Source: Lachnospiraceae bacterium (GTDB lineage: Bacteria > Bacillota > Clostridia > Lachnospirales > Lachnospiraceae). Taken from it: a stretch of 46,071 nucleotides of DNA. Positions within the stretch are counted from its first letter, which is position 1. Every line of letters begins with the position of its first letter. The notes beneath the pieces were generated by a model. That model did not search any database, was not told the origin of the DNA, and saw only the letters and a list, made by a program, of their open reading frames with translations. The DNA lies in contig JAFLTB010000011.1 of assembly GCA_022510605.1 (NCBI GenBank), positions 1-46,071 on the forward strand, given 5' to 3'. Shown here one piece after another: positions 7,793-17,694 of this stretch. A program made the translations under genes and the position numbers.

Positions 7793-8773
7793 CTACTCCA
7801 CCAACAAAGATTTACTGACCTTTACCTCATACTGCTCCGACCATTCCTGGTAAGCTCCCTGAAAGGCACTGGTCTGACGCTGCTCTACTACCTGGTTTTT
7901 GTACTCGTCATTTACCGTCTTATTGGACGGCTGGAGACAGCAGGCCAGATAATAGCCGTCCCCCTCCTCTATCACATTGGAGACGTCATATTTTTTCAGC
8001 CCCATAACAGCATTCACCAGATTGGTTCTGCTATCCAGCCGTCCAATGACATATTCAATCTCCTCCGCCTGAGTGTTGGCCTTGGCCAGCGTGTAAAAAC
8101 TGCCGCCGGAGGATTTGGCCTGCTGGTACAGCTTGTCCATCTTTTGTTTTACCTGTTCTTTATTATCTGCGTTAGCTTTCAGATAGAGTAACTGCACTCT
8201 GGCCGCCTGGGACTGCTCCTCGGAAATATTTAAATCCACTTTTCCGATTACAATATTGTACATTTTTTCCGCCAGTTTATTTTCCTCAAAAATCTGTGTC
8301 ATCAGTGCCGGGTTAATACCATTCTCCTGCTTTACCTCCTCACTGAGACTCTCGCAGAAGGTGGATGCGTTATAATTGGCCTGTTCCTTTTCATCGGCTT
8401 CCAGCTTCACACCCTGAGCGGAGGCCGCCTTGCATATAACCTTCACCTGAATGATAAGACGCAGAACATCCTCGATGGCCTCCTGTCCAATGCTCTTACT
8501 TCCTTCTGCGGTGTCAGTGTAGCTCCAGATATCGGATGTCAGCACATCCTCGTATTGATTTTTCATAAAATAATAATACACCTTATACTCCCGGTATGGC
8601 ACCGTTGTCTTTCCCACCGACAGGGTCACTGAATCCTCACTTAATGTTCCGTTGTCCACAGAGGCTGCCCGCTCAGAGCCCACTTCCGTATCCTCCACCG
8701 AAGTTCCACCGCAGCCGGTGGTTCCCACAATCATACAAAAACATAAAACCACTGCCAACAATTTAGTTTTCAT
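7793..8773 (-). CDS. Lipoprotein with SurA/PrsA-like peptidyl-prolyl isomerase fold
   Basis: A 326-residue exported lipoprotein: basic MKTK, a hydrophobic stretch, and lipobox GTTGC with the lipidated Cys at about residue 20. The mature part has a SurA_N-like helical chaperone region (about residues 50-200; KVYYYFMKNQYEDVL, EENKLAEKMYNIVIG) and a parvulin-like segment (GGSFYTLAKANTQAEEIEYVIGR... KYDVSNVIEEGDGYYLACCL). Known family members fold exported proteins at the outer face of the membrane. The parvulin part is divergent, so isomerase activity is uncertain. The ATG at 8773 follows GGAGG by five bases and overlaps the last codons of mfd by 11 bases, implying translational coupling. Confidence 0.85.
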   Translation of the reverse strand: MKTKLLAVVLCFCMIVGTTGCGGTSVEDTEVGSERAASVDNGTLSEDSVTLSVGKTTVPYREYKVYYYFMKNQYEDVLTSDIWSYTDTAEGSKSIGQEAIEDVLRLIIQVKVICKAASAQGVKLEADEKEQANYNASTFCESLSEEVKQENGINPALMTQIFEENKLAEKMYNIVIGKVDLNISEEQSQAARVQLLYLKANADNKEQVKQKMDKLYQQAKSSGGSFYTLAKANTQAEEIEYVIGRLDSRTNLVNAVMGLKKYDVSNVIEEGDGYYLACCLQPSNKTVNDEYKNQVVEQRQTSAFQGAYQEWSEQYEVKVSKSLLVE

Positions 8774-11700
8774 CACTACCTCCATCCTTCCAACTCAATT
8801 TCCCGATTTCTTCTGTTATCCACTCTGCCTGCTCCAAAAGCCGGCCCTCCGGTTCATAGAGAAAATATGGGTTTGCCCCGGGCACAAACCGGAGCCGTCT
8901 CCCCATCCCCGCCACCAGAGCAGGAATTTTCTCCGATGCTATTTTCGCTTTTGGATACATGGCAAAGCGCAATTTATCTCCTTTGTTTTCAATGGCCGTT
9001 ATATACGCCCGGTGGGCTTTCGCCTTCAAAAGCGCAATGGCAAGCAGATTCATAACGCTCTTTGGCGGCTCCCCGAACCGGTCAAGAAGTTCATCCAGCA
9101 TATCGCTCTTTTCTTCCTCGGTCTCCAGCTCCGCAATCCGTTTGTAAATATCCAGTTTTTGGAACTCATTTTTAATATAACTGACTGGGATAAATGCGTC
9201 AACCTTTATATCTACGCTGGTTTCAAATTCTTCCTCCGCCACCGTCTCGCCTTTTTGCCTTTTCACCGCCTCATTTAACATCTTGCAGTACAAATCATAT
9301 CCTACGGCCTCCATATGGCCATGCTGTCTGGCTCCCAACAGATTTCCTGCTCCCCGTATTTCCAAATCCCGCATGGAAATGCGGAAGCCGGAACCCAGTT
9401 CGGTAAACTCTTTAATGGCTGCCAGCCGTTTCTCCGCCACTTCTTTAAGCATTTTGTCCCGCTTATACATGAGGAAGGCATAAGCCGTCCGGTTGCTCCG
9501 GCCCACCCGGCCCCGCAGCTGATATAACTGTGACAGTCCCAGCCGGTCGGCGTCTTCAATCATAATGGTGTTGACGTTGGGAATATCCAGACCTGTCTCC
9601 ACAATGGTGGTAGCCACCAGCACATCAATATCCCCCTCTACAAACTGAAACATGGTCTTTTCCAGTTGTCTTTCATTCATCTGTCCGTGGGCATAGGACA
9701 CCACTGCCTCCGGCACCAGTCTGGCTATCTCATTTGCCACCACTTCCATGTTGCCCACACGGTTGTATACATAGTACACTTGGCCTCCCCGGCCGATTTC
9801 CCGGAGAATCGCCTCCCGCACAATCTCTTCATTTTTTTCCATGACAAAGGTCTGTATCGGCATACGGTCCACCGGTGCTTCCTCCAATACACTCATATCC
9901 CGGATACCTACCAGGCTCATATGCAGGGTGCGGGGAATCGGCGTAGCCGTCAAAGTCAGTACATCGATGTCATGCTTCATCTGCTTTAGCTTCTCCTTGT
10001 GGCTCACGCCAAAGCGCTGCTCCTCATCCACAATTAGAAGCCCCAGATTTTTATAGGAAATATCCTTGCCTAGCAGTCGGTGGGTTCCCACCACCACATC
10101 CACACTGCCCTTGCGCAGTCCTTCAACGGTTTTCTTCTGCTCTGCCGTGGTGCGCAGCCGGCACAGTAACTCCACATTAATGCCGAAGTCCCGCATACGC
10201 TGGGTAAAGGTGTTGTAGTGCTGGGCGGCTAATATAGTGGTAGGCACCAGAAAGGCTGCCTGTTTTCCATCCATCACCGCTTTAAAGGCCGCCCGTATGG
10301 CAATCTCCGTCTTCCCATAGCCCACATCGCCGCAAATCAGGCGGTCCATAATTTTGGCGCTCTCCATATCTGCCTTGGTCTCTTCAATGGCCTTTAACTG
10401 GTCCTCTGTCTCCTCGTAGGGAAACAGTTCTTCAAATTCCTTCTGCCATATGGTGTCCTTTTCAAAAGGGTGTCCTTTTCTGCTCTGCCGTTTGGCATAC
10501 AGCTCCACCAATTCTGCCGCTATCTCCTGAACCGCACCTTTCACTCTGGATTTAGTCTTTTTCCACTCTGGTGAATGAAGGCGGTTTAATTTCGGTACTT
10601 TGGCATCGCTGCCGGCATATTTTTGCAGTACCTCAAGGGAAGTGGCCGGCACATAGAGATTACTGCCCGCCGCATAGGCCACCTTCAGATAATCCTTTGT
10701 CACATGCTCCACTTCTATTTTCTCAATACCCTGGTAAATCCCGAGACCATGGTTTTCATGCACTACATAATCTCCGATTTTAAGGTCGTTGAAGCTATGG
10801 AGCGCAGTTCCCTCATATCGGCGGATTTTTTTCCGTTTCTTCTTTTTTCGTCCTCCAAAAATATCGCTTTCCGTCACCACGATAAACCGGAGGTTGGGGT
10901 ACTCAAATCCCCGCCGCAGATTACCTCTGGTAACCATCACCTCTCCCGGCTGCAGTTCGTGCTCCATCTTTCCATCATAGAAGGCATTAATTTCAAAGTC
11001 CATCAAATCCTGACACAGCCTTCTGGCTCTGGTCTCCGAGGCCGATACCAGAAGCACCCGGTATTTCTGCCGCTTCAGTCTCTCAATATCCTTTGCCAGC
11101 ATGGAAAAATTGTTATTATAGGAAGGTGGAGACTGCACCTGGAAATAAAACTTCCGCTCCACCGTCATTTCTTTTATCGTGGCATCCAGCGTGGACAGCA
11201 GCACCAGCGGACAGCTCTGTAACCGGGTGGTCAGCTGGGGCAGAGCGTACAGCACATCCATCTGCTTTGGCAGGATATAGCCCTTTTCCAGCCGACTTAC
11301 CATGCTCTCCCTGAATTCATATTCCACCGCCTCTGCCTTTTCCACACAGCGGTTTGGCTCATCCAGAAAAACTACGGTTTTTTTCTCCCGGAAATAGTCA
11401 AAGAAGGATACCGGAGAAAAATCTTCTCCCATTCCCTGGGTAAAATAGGAAATATAACTCTCCAGATTTACCATGCCCCGGCAGGCCTCAAAGGTGCCCC
11501 GGAAATTCTCCACGTTCTGGCGCAGCCTGGCGGCCTCCTCCTGCTTTCCCTGCTCCCTGAGTTCCTTCACACAGGCCTCCATATCCAGGTTGATTTTCCG
11601 CAGGCCGGCTAAGGCTCTGTCCTCTGTCATAAAGATTTCCGCCGCCGGATAGATTACTATTTCCTCCAGATTTTCCACGGAGCGCTGGCTTTCCACATCT

Positions 11701-12311
11701 ATGCTGCGGATGGTGTCCACCTCGTCGCCCCAGAAGTCAATCCGGCAGGGGCTCTCCTCCGTCAGCGGGAACACATCCAGGATGCCGCCCCGGACAGAAA
11801 ATTCTCCCTCTCTCTCCACCTGGCTCACGCTTTCATATCCCATATCCGACAGCTGCCTCTCCATCTGGGACAGGTCAAAGATGCTGCCTTGGGCCACCGT
11901 GATTTTATTTTCCAAAAAACTTTTTACCGGCAGACAATAATCCATGCCGGCATCTATGGTAGTAACTATCGTGACAGGCTCATTTTCCGCAATCTTTTTA
12001 ATCACTTTCAACCGCTCTTTCACAATGGCCTGCCCGTGTACATCGGCGCTGTAAAAAATCAGGTCCTTGGCCGGATAGTACATAACATTCCGGTCGTACA
12101 TACGGTAGTCCTCTAACAGCTCCTTGGCACGGATTTCATTGTGTGTCACAATCAGACGGAAATCAAAGGCCCCTGCCAGACCATAGATAAGATGACATTT
12201 CTGCGTGTCAATGCCGCCGATGACATTCACCGGCGTATTGCCCTTCTCAACGGCTATCTTCAGTTGTCCAAATTCTTCCAGTTCCCGCAGGGGGGCTAAT
12301 AATGTCTCCAC
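8763..12311 (-). CDS. mfd: Transcription-repair coupling factor
   Basis: Removes RNA polymerase stalled at DNA lesions and recruits UvrA for excision repair. At 1182 residues it is full length. Domains in order: UvrB-like region (1 to about 330), the RNA-polymerase-interacting CarD-like domain (KIGDYVVHENHGLGIYQGIE, about 490-560), and a superfamily 2 translocase with Walker A GDVGYGKTEIA and Walker B LLIVDEEQRFG. Then come the translocation motif RISMRDLEIRGAGNLLGARQHG region and a C-terminal TRCF domain. The start is GTG at 12311, three bases after the pth stop, with AGGTAGGA as ribosome site. The pth-mfd-PPIase order is a common clostridial operon. Confidence 0.98.
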   Translation of the reverse strand: METLLAPLRELEEFGQLKIAVEKGNTPVNVIGGIDTQKCHLIYGLAGAFDFRLIVTHNEIRAKELLEDYRMYDRNVMYYPAKDLIFYSADVHGQAIVKERLKVIKKIAENEPVTIVTTIDAGMDYCLPVKSFLENKITVAQGSIFDLSQMERQLSDMGYESVSQVEREGEFSVRGGILDVFPLTEESPCRIDFWGDEVDTIRSIDVESQRSVENLEEIVIYPAAEIFMTEDRALAGLRKINLDMEACVKELREQGKQEEAARLRQNVENFRGTFEACRGMVNLESYISYFTQGMGEDFSPVSFFDYFREKKTVVFLDEPNRCVEKAEAVEYEFRESMVSRLEKGYILPKQMDVLYALPQLTTRLQSCPLVLLSTLDATIKEMTVERKFYFQVQSPPSYNNNFSMLAKDIERLKRQKYRVLLVSASETRARRLCQDLMDFEINAFYDGKMEHELQPGEVMVTRGNLRRGFEYPNLRFIVVTESDIFGGRKKKKRKKIRRYEGTALHSFNDLKIGDYVVHENHGLGIYQGIEKIEVEHVTKDYLKVAYAAGSNLYVPATSLEVLQKYAGSDAKVPKLNRLHSPEWKKTKSRVKGAVQEIAAELVELYAKRQSRKGHPFEKDTIWQKEFEELFPYEETEDQLKAIEETKADMESAKIMDRLICGDVGYGKTEIAIRAAFKAVMDGKQAAFLVPTTILAAQHYNTFTQRMRDFGINVELLCRLRTTAEQKKTVEGLRKGSVDVVVGTHRLLGKDISYKNLGLLIVDEEQRFGVSHKEKLKQMKHDIDVLTLTATPIPRTLHMSLVGIRDMSVLEEAPVDRMPIQTFVMEKNEEIVREAILREIGRGGQVYYVYNRVGNMEVVANEIARLVPEAVVSYAHGQMNERQLEKTMFQFVEGDIDVLVATTIVETGLDIPNVNTIMIEDADRLGLSQLYQLRGRVGRSNRTAYAFLMYKRDKMLKEVAEKRLAAIKEFTELGSGFRISMRDLEIRGAGNLLGARQHGHMEAVGYDLYCKMLNEAVKRQKGETVAEEEFETSVDIKVDAFIPVSYIKNEFQKLDIYKRIAELETEEEKSDMLDELLDRFGEPPKSVMNLLAIALLKAKAHRAYITAIENKGDKLRFAMYPKAKIASEKIPALVAGMGRRLRFVPGANPYFLYEPEGRLLEQAEWITEEIGKLSWKDGGSDEN

Positions 12312-12314
12312 GTC

Positions 12315-12890
12315 CTACCTCTCTATCTTCTTTCCATTTACCCGGTTCATGGCACTGTCCACACCCTCTGTCATAATGGCGGTACAGGCTTCTTCCGCCA
12401 GCCCGAATATCTCGCGAACCATGCCATCCTCCTCTTTGGAAAAACGCCCCAGTACATGTTTAACCAGGTCGCCGCCCTCCGGCTTACTCCCCACGCCGAT
12501 TTTTATCCTGGCAAATTCCTGGGTGCCCAGATGGTTAATAATGTTCTTGATCCCATTATGCCCTCCGGCACTTCCCTTGGGGCGCACCCGTATCTGTCCC
12601 ACCTCCAGACTGATATCGTCGTATATCACAATCAAATCCTCTATGTCCAGTTTATAATAATCCACCAATGCCCGGAGGCTTTCCCCGCTGAGATTCATAT
12701 AAGTCTGGGGCTGTGCCAGCATCACCTTCTGTCCTTCTATAATGCCCTTTCCCACCAGCGCCTTGTGCTCTTTACTGCGCAGGGAAATGCCATATTTGTC
12801 ACACAGATAGGTTACCATATCAAAGCCAATATTATGTCTGGTAGCGGCATATTCCATACCTGGATTGCCCAAGCCGGCAATTAAATACAT
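12315..12890 (-). CDS. pth: Peptidyl-tRNA hydrolase
   Basis: Recycles peptidyl-tRNA dropped from ribosomes. The 191-residue protein carries the family signature GLGNPGMEYAATRHNIGF, with the conserved Asn and catalytic His, plus LIVIYDDISLEVG with the catalytic Asp and KGSAGGHNGIKNI. The ATG at 12890 lies four bases after GGAGGG; this ribosome site is embedded in the recurrent CGGAATGGAGG cassette (12897-12917). It heads the pth-mfd-PPIase-malQ-GH127 run and is separated from spoVG by a terminator. Confidence 0.97.
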   Translation of the reverse strand: MYLIAGLGNPGMEYAATRHNIGFDMVTYLCDKYGISLRSKEHKALVGKGIIEGQKVMLAQPQTYMNLSGESLRALVDYYKLDIEDLIVIYDDISLEVGQIRVRPKGSAGGHNGIKNIINHLGTQEFARIKIGVGSKPEGGDLVKHVLGRFSKEEDGMVREIFGLAEEACTAIMTEGVDSAMNRVNGKKIER

Positions 12891-12984
12891 ATTACCCTCC
12901 ATTCCGAAGCGTCAACAGGGGAGATGCGCCCCTTTTGGCTCCAACACGTTTTGCCCGACGGCGGTTACCCTCGGGCTGTTTATC

Positions 12985-13013
12985 AGTATAGCATATTTCC
13001 AGACAAAAAGAAA
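12985..13013 (-). promoter_or_regulatory. Probable extended -10 promoter for pth-mfd
   Basis: On the minus strand TATGCTATACT gives TG-N-TATACT (the TATACT at 12985-12990). The -35 region TTTCTT (13008-13013, 17-base spacer) is weak and overlaps the end of the spoVG terminator. Between it and pth are two GC-rich inverted repeats but no further gene. Confidence 0.45.
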
Positions 13014-13052
13014 CCGCCAGTTGAAGTTCAATATCTCCAACCTGACGGTTTC
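13005..13052 (-). terminator. Intrinsic terminator after spoVG
   Basis: On the minus strand GAAACCGTCAGGTTGGAG pairs with CTTCAACTGGCGGTTTC around a short loop and is followed by TTTTTG. It lies just downstream of the spoVG stop codon and separates the glgC-glgD-spoVG unit from pth. Confidence 0.9.
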
Positions 13053-13067
13053 CTGCTCGCTCTACTT

Positions 13068-13361
13068 CTACACAGACTCAGATTCCTCGTCTTCGTCTGG
13101 CAATTCCGCTAATGTCTGCTGGAATTTTTCAAGTATTGCGTCTTGAAGCGCTGCACGCATGTTTCCATTGATTGGATGGGCAATATCGCGGTATTCTCCA
13201 TCCGGGGTTTTCTTGCTTGGCATAGCAATGAACAGCCCCTTTTCCCCTTCAATCACTTTTATGTCGTGAACCACAAAAGCGTCGTCAAAGGTAACAGAAA
13301 CCACAGCCTTCATTTTGGATTCTTTGCTTACAACCCGAATGCGGATATCTGTTATTTGCAT
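13068..13361 (-). CDS. spoVG: Septation/stage V sporulation protein SpoVG
   Basis: A 97-residue SpoVG-family protein, a small DNA/RNA-binding global regulator known to affect sporulation, septation and virulence factors in other Firmicutes. The match is almost end to end: MQITDIRIR at the start, [46 protein letters not shown], then an acidic tail (DEDEESESV). A strong purine-rich site precedes the ATG. It follows glgD by 24 bases, so it is probably expressed with the glycogen genes, an arrangement that may tie storage to development. Confidence 0.96.
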   Translation of the reverse strand: MQITDIRIRVVSKESKMKAVVSVTFDDAFVVHDIKVIEGEKGLFIAMPSKKTPDGEYRDIAHPINGNMRAALQDAILEKFQQTLAELPDEDEESESV

Positions 13362-13385
13362 CCCGCTTCCCCCCTTCTCTGATTA

Positions 13386-14507
13386 TTACAGTACGTATCG
13401 TTCATTTTTTTCCAGAATAATCTTGATGTCGTCAGGAGTACCCACATAGTTCGAATTGGCGCTAATGGTGTCATGACTTTCTACGATGCAGTTTTCTATA
13501 TAAGTATTATCTCCAATATACACATCATTGAGTATAATGGAATTACGTATTGTACAATTGTTACCCACATACACTTCCTTGAACAGAATCGAATCCATTA
13601 CTTCTCCGTTGATAATACATCCGCTGGCAATCAGGCTGTTACGCACCTGGGAGCCCACGTTGTATTTAGCCGGCGGCAAATCTTCAATCTTGGATGCCAC
13701 CTGCGGATACTCATCGAAAAAGTACTGTCTGGTCTCTCGGTTCAGGAAATCCATGTTCGTCTGAAAATAGGAGTCCACTGTCGTGATATTGCTCCAGTAG
13801 GAATCCATCTGGTAGGCATAAATTTTCTTTAAGCCCTTGTAACGAATAAATATGTCCTTAACCAGGTCAAAGCCGCCTTCTGCCCCTGCGCGCTCAATCA
13901 TCTCAATCAACTGTCTGCGGCGGATAACATAAATACCGGTAGATACCAGCGTCTTGGAGGTCACAATCGGCTTCTCCTCAAACTCTGTTATCAGACCACT
14001 GCTGTCCACAGCTACCACACCAAAACGGCTTGGGTCGTCTACCGCTCCCAAATCCTTGGTCACAATGGTAATGTCTGCGTTTTTCTCAATATGATATTCC
14101 AGCAGCTTATTCATGTCCATCTTATAGACACAGTCACCGGATGCAATGACAACATACGGCTCATGACTGGTCTTCAAAAAGTCAATGTTCTGGGCAATGG
14201 CGTCTGCCGTTCCACGATACCAGTAATTGTTATCGTGGGTCTGGGTCGGTGTAAATACAAACAACCCGCCCTGCTTACGTCCGAAATCCCACCATTTGGA
14301 AGAATTCAAATGCTGTGTCAGGGATTTGGAGTTGTACTGGGTAAATACGGCAACCTTGTTAATATGTGAGTTCGACATGCTGCTCAGCGCAAAATCGATG
14401 CTACGATAACCACATGCAATCGGCAGTGCCGATGTTGCACGTTTTTTTGTCAGTTCCTTCATCCGGCTGCTGTTACCACCGGCTAAAATAATTCCTATTG
14501 CTCTCAT
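13386..14507 (-). CDS. glgD: Glucose-1-phosphate adenylyltransferase regulatory-type subunit
   Basis: GlgD partners GlgC in the ADP-glucose pyrophosphorylase of many Firmicutes. The 373-residue protein has the nucleotidyltransferase fold and a C-terminal left-handed beta-helix of hexapeptide-like repeats ([23 protein letters not shown]). The nucleotide loop reads [16 protein letters not shown] instead of GlgC's [11 protein letters not shown]...KPAV, and GDCVYKMD replaces GDHIYKMD. This is typical of GlgD, which is thought to be poorly active alone and to modulate GlgC. The start overlaps the glgC stop by four bases (ATGA), implying translational coupling. Confidence 0.95.
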   Translation of the reverse strand: MRAIGIILAGGNSSRMKELTKKRATSALPIACGYRSIDFALSSMSNSHINKVAVFTQYNSKSLTQHLNSSKWWDFGRKQGGLFVFTPTQTHDNNYWYRGTADAIAQNIDFLKTSHEPYVVIASGDCVYKMDMNKLLEYHIEKNADITIVTKDLGAVDDPSRFGVVAVDSSGLITEFEEKPIVTSKTLVSTGIYVIRRRQLIEMIERAGAEGGFDLVKDIFIRYKGLKKIYAYQMDSYWSNITTVDSYFQTNMDFLNRETRQYFFDEYPQVASKIEDLPPAKYNVGSQVRNSLIASGCIINGEVMDSILFKEVYVGNNCTIRNSIILNDVYIGDNTYIENCIVESHDTISANSNYVGTPDDIKIILEKNERYVL

Positions 14508-15781
14508 AACATGTCACCTGCCTTTATCAAAGTCTCTCCACCTGCCAGGGTGTCGTCTGGATAGTCTGCTTTCGTGGTCTTACCTGATATGGCAGTATTT
14601 TTACCAATGGTAACTCCATCCGGAATTACTGTCCTGTCACCTACGGTAACCAGGTTAAAGGCATAGACATCCGGCTTTAACTTGTTCACCACATTTTCTT
14701 CACCGGCGCCCAATACGCAATTAGCCCCAATCACAGTGTCCTCGGACACAATCGCCTTGTCCAGTATGGTATTCTTACCAATCCGGGTGGAATTCATAAT
14801 TATGGAATCCCGTACCACGGCACCCTCCTCGATAATGACATCCGAGCCAATTACCGAATTGTGTACCTCGCCGTAGATTTCACAGCCATCTCCCATGATG
14901 GCCTTGTCCACAATGGCATCCTTCGCAATGTACTGTGGTCTCAGCCACTCGTTGCGGGTATAAATCTTCCAGAACTCCTCATACAGATTGAATACCGGAA
15001 TCAAATCAATCAATTCCATATTCGACTCCCAGTAAGAGCCCAGTGTTCCTACATCCTTCCAGTAGCCGTTGTACTCGTATGCAAAGATACGATCCCCTCT
15101 CTCATGGCAATATGGCAGGATGTGTTTGCCGAAGTCACAGCCCTTCTGATCCTTCAGCGTAATCAATGCCTCTTTCAGCACCGGCCATGAGAAAATGTAA
15201 ATTCCCATGGACGCCAGATTGCTCCTTGGATGTTCCGGTTTTTCCTCAAACTCCAGTATCCGGTGGGTGTCATCCGTGATACAAACACCAAACCGACTGG
15301 CCTCCTCCATTGGAACCGGAATCGTGGCCATCGTAACGTCTGCGTTATTGGCCTTGTGAAAATCCAGCATAACCTGATAATCCATCTTGTAAATGTGGTC
15401 ACCGCCCAGAATCAGCACATATTCCGGATTATAATATTCCATATAATTCAGATTCTGGAATATGGCATTTGCTGTTCCTGTGTACCACTCACTGCTTGTA
15501 CTCTTCTCATATGGCGGGAGAACGGACACGCCCCCAATATTGCGGTCCAGATCCCACGGAATGCCAATACCGATGTGAGTGTTCAGCTTCAACGGCTGAT
15601 ACTGAGTTAAGACTCCCACCGTATCGACACCTGAGTTAATACAATTACTCAACGGAAAATCAATGATCCGGTACTTTCCCCCAAAAGCAACAGCAGGTTT
15701 TGCTACATTTGCGGTCAAAACACCCAGTCTTGACCCTTGCCCTCCAGCAAGTAACATGGCTATCATTTCTTTTTTTATCAT
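14504..15781 (-). CDS. glgC: Glucose-1-phosphate adenylyltransferase (ADP-glucose pyrophosphorylase)
   Basis: Makes ADP-glucose from ATP and glucose-1-phosphate, the committed step of glycogen synthesis. The 425-residue protein has [14 protein letters not shown] with [15 protein letters not shown], the metal-site motif [25 protein letters not shown] and a C-terminal beta-helix. The ATG follows GGGGTG. It is the first gene of glgC-glgD-spoVG, with its own promoter 33 bases upstream, divergent from murC. Confidence 0.97.
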   Translation of the reverse strand: MIKKEMIAMLLAGGQGSRLGVLTANVAKPAVAFGGKYRIIDFPLSNCINSGVDTVGVLTQYQPLKLNTHIGIGIPWDLDRNIGGVSVLPPYEKSTSSEWYTGTANAIFQNLNYMEYYNPEYVLILGGDHIYKMDYQVMLDFHKANNADVTMATIPVPMEEASRFGVCITDDTHRILEFEEKPEHPRSNLASMGIYIFSWPVLKEALITLKDQKGCDFGKHILPYCHERGDRIFAYEYNGYWKDVGTLGSYWESNMELIDLIPVFNLYEEFWKIYTRNEWLRPQYIAKDAIVDKAIMGDGCEIYGEVHNSVIGSDVIIEEGAVVRDSIIMNSTRIGKNTILDKAIVSEDTVIGANCVLGAGEENVVNKLKPDVYAFNLVTVGDRTVIPDGVTIGKNTAISGKTTKADYPDDTLAGGETLIKAGDML

Positions 15782-15813
15782 GTTATCACCCCTGTTGTTA
15801 GATTATGTTATAG

Positions 15814-15842
15814 AGTATATCATATTATTTTACAAATGTGAA
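15814..15842 (-). promoter_or_regulatory. Promoter of glgC-glgD-spoVG
   Basis: Minus-strand TTCACA (15837-15842) and TATACT (15814-15819) with a 17-base spacer, just ahead of the GGGGTG ribosome site of glgC. Confidence 0.7.
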
Positions 15843-15933
15843 TATTTTGACGAAATTTTTCAAAACTTTTTTGCATTTTTCGTCGTTTTGCACAAAAAAT
15901 CGCAAGATTTATTAAGCAAAATCACCTTTTACC

Positions 15934-15962
15934 TTGTTTTTTCCAGGATGAAATTATATAAT
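15934..15962 (+). promoter_or_regulatory. Promoter of murC
   Basis: TTGTTT (15934-15939) and TATAAT (15957-15962) with a 17-base spacer, 33 bases before the murC ATG. The AT-rich stretch 15843-15933 between the two divergent promoters holds nothing else recognisable. Confidence 0.7.
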
Positions 15963-15995
15963 AAAAGCAAATAATCTGGAAGAAAGGTGTTACTT

Positions 15996-17378
15996 ATGTA
16001 CGAAATTGATTTTGAACATCCTGGCAAAATTCATTTTATTGGAATTGGCGGTATCAGCATGAGTGGTTTTGCAGAGCTTCTCCACTCCATGGGATTTACC
16101 ATCACCGGTTCCGACTGGCATGAGAGCAAAATAACCAGACATCTGGAAAGCCTCGGCATACAAGTAGTATATGGACAAAAAGAAGAAAATATTACAAAGG
16201 ACATTTCCCTTGTGGTATATACAGCAGCCGTAAAACCGGATAATCCGGAATACAAAAAGACGGTGGAACTTGGCATCCCGATTATGGAGCGGGCTGTCAT
16301 GGTAGGGCAGGTTATGAAAAACTATTCCTCTGCCATCGCCATTGCCGGCACCCACGGCAAGACCACCACTACCTCCATTGCCTCCCAGATTTTTTTAGAG
16401 GCAGATCTTGACCCCACTATATCCGTGGGTGGAATTCTGAACACCATTGGCGGCAACATCCGCATCGGCCACTCGGAACACTTTATTACCGAGGCCTGTG
16501 AATACACCAATAGTTTTCTCCAGTTCTTCCCCACCGTGGGAATTATACTTAATATAGAAGAAGACCATATGGATTTTTTCAAGGATTTAGCAGATATCCG
16601 GCATTCTTTCCGGGAATTTGCCAAAAAAATTCCAGCCCATGGCACTCTGATTATCAATGCTGACATCGAAAACTATACTGAGATTACGGAGGGACTGTCC
16701 TGCCGGATTCTCACCTATGCCCTGGACAATATAGAGGCGGACTTCACCCCGGAGGACATCACCTATGACGACATGGGCCGCGGCCAGTTTACCGCTGTCC
16801 AGAACGGACAGAAGGGCTCCCGCTTTTCCCTGTCTGTCGTAGGCCGGCACAACATTTCCAACACCCTGGCCTGTCTGGCGTTAGCCTCCCTCTACGGAAT
16901 CGGGGACGACACTATCCAACAGGCGCTGGCTTCCTTCCATGGTACCGAGCGGCGCTTTGAGTACAAGGGAAAGAGAAACGGCTTTACCATCATTGACGAT
17001 TATGCCCATCACCCTACGGAAATTACTGCCACTCTCACGGCGGCGGATAAATATCCCCACAAGACACTGTGGTGCCTCTTCCAGCCTCATACCTATACCC
17101 GGACCAGAGCCTTTCTGACAGATTTCGCAGCGGCTCTTGCCCAGGCAGATAAGATAATTCTCGCTGATATTTACGCTGCACGGGAAAAAGACCCGGGAGA
17201 TATTTCCTCCCGGACACTGGAACAGGAAATTAAAAAACTGGGAAAAGAAGTGTATTATTTTCCTGATTTTGAAGAAATTAAAAAATTTATTTTGAAAAAT
17301 TTAGTCGACGGTGACCTGTTGATAACTATGGGAGCCGGAAACATTGTAGATATAGGGAATGACCTTTTGAACCCCTGA
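15996..17378 (+). CDS. murC: UDP-N-acetylmuramate--L-alanine ligase
   Basis: Adds the first amino acid of the peptidoglycan stem peptide in an ATP-dependent cytoplasmic reaction. The 460-residue protein opens with HFIGIGGISMSGFAELL (UDP-binding domain). The central ligase domain has the P-loop GTHGKTTTTS at residues 118-127 and EACEY; the C-terminal domain has IDDYAHHPTEI and FQPHTYTRT. The ATG at 15996 is preferred, with AAGG eight bases upstream; a GTG nine bases earlier is in frame but overlaps that spacing. It is transcribed alone and ends at the terminator at 17390-17443. Confidence 0.97.
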   Translation: MYEIDFEHPGKIHFIGIGGISMSGFAELLHSMGFTITGSDWHESKITRHLESLGIQVVYGQKEENITKDISLVVYTAAVKPDNPEYKKTVELGIPIMERAVMVGQVMKNYSSAIAIAGTHGKTTTTSIASQIFLEADLDPTISVGGILNTIGGNIRIGHSEHFITEACEYTNSFLQFFPTVGIILNIEEDHMDFFKDLADIRHSFREFAKKIPAHGTLIINADIENYTEITEGLSCRILTYALDNIEADFTPEDITYDDMGRGQFTAVQNGQKGSRFSLSVVGRHNISNTLACLALASLYGIGDDTIQQALASFHGTERRFEYKGKRNGFTIIDDYAHHPTEITATLTAADKYPHKTLWCLFQPHTYTRTRAFLTDFAAALAQADKIILADIYAAREKDPGDISSRTLEQEIKKLGKEVYYFPDFEEIKKFILKNLVDGDLLITMGAGNIVDIGNDLLNP

Positions 17379-17389
17379 TTTATGCACAC

Positions 17390-17443
17390 TATCCACAGTC
17401 TTATCAACATTCAGTCGAATGAGTGGACTGTGGATATTTTTTT
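17390..17443 (+). terminator. Intrinsic terminator of murC
   Basis: TATCCACAGTC (17390-17400) pairs perfectly with GACTGTGGATA (17426-17436), a smaller CATTC/GAATG hairpin nests inside, and seven T residues follow. The stem arms double as imperfect DnaA boxes. Confidence 0.88.
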
Positions 17444-17617
17444 GTCAAGGAAAATTTGTGAATAACTCAAAAAAATTTTTATTTCCATACAAAGCCCGAA
17501 AAATCGTTAGTTGTATTTTATCTTTCTACAAAAATAGTCCAGTCGAACATACGTTGTCAACATTATCCACATTGTCAACACGCCTTTTCTACAAGAAATG
17601 TACACACTTTCGGGCAT

Positions 17618-17646
17618 TTGCAACTCATTTTTCTTTATGTTATACT
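17618..17646 (+). promoter_or_regulatory. Promoter of the dnaD-like gene
   Basis: TTGCAA (17618-17623) and TATACT (17641-17646) with a 17-base spacer. A DnaA-like box CTATGCACA on the opposite strand (17651-17659) covers the expected transcription start, and the perfect box TTATCCACA lies about 47 bases upstream of the -35. Confidence 0.65.
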
Positions 17647-17668
17647 CGTTTGTGCATAGATACCAACG

Positions 17669-17694
17669 TTAGCACGATGGCACCGTCGTGCTAA
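17669..17694 (+). promoter_or_regulatory. Perfect inverted repeat in the dnaD-like 5' leader
   Basis: TTAGCACGA and TCGTGCTAA are perfect 9-base arms around an 8-base centre, directly before the AGGAAAGGA ribosome site. It could be a protein operator or an mRNA hairpin next to the ribosome site. There is no T run, so it is not a terminator. Confidence 0.65.

Larger units (their letters stand above)
17380..17659. promoter_or_regulatory. DnaA-box cluster upstream of the DnaD/DnaI-type genes
   Basis: Three exact TTATNCACA boxes: TTATGCACA (17380-17388, +), TTATTCACA (17457-17465, -) and TTATCCACA (17563-17571, +). One-mismatch relatives are CTATCCACA (17389-17397), TTATCAACA (17401-17409), ATATCCACA (17429-17437, -) and CTATGCACA (17651-17659, -). 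Two TTGTCAACA 9-mers flank the 17563 box directly, making a head-to-tail triplet at 17554-17580. Two of the imperfect boxes are also arms of the murC terminator. The boxes lie in an AT-rich 338-base intergenic region just ahead of a primosome gene, so DnaA binding there could regulate that gene or titrate DnaA. No dnaA or dnaN gene is present, so calling it an origin is not justified. Confidence 0.7.
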
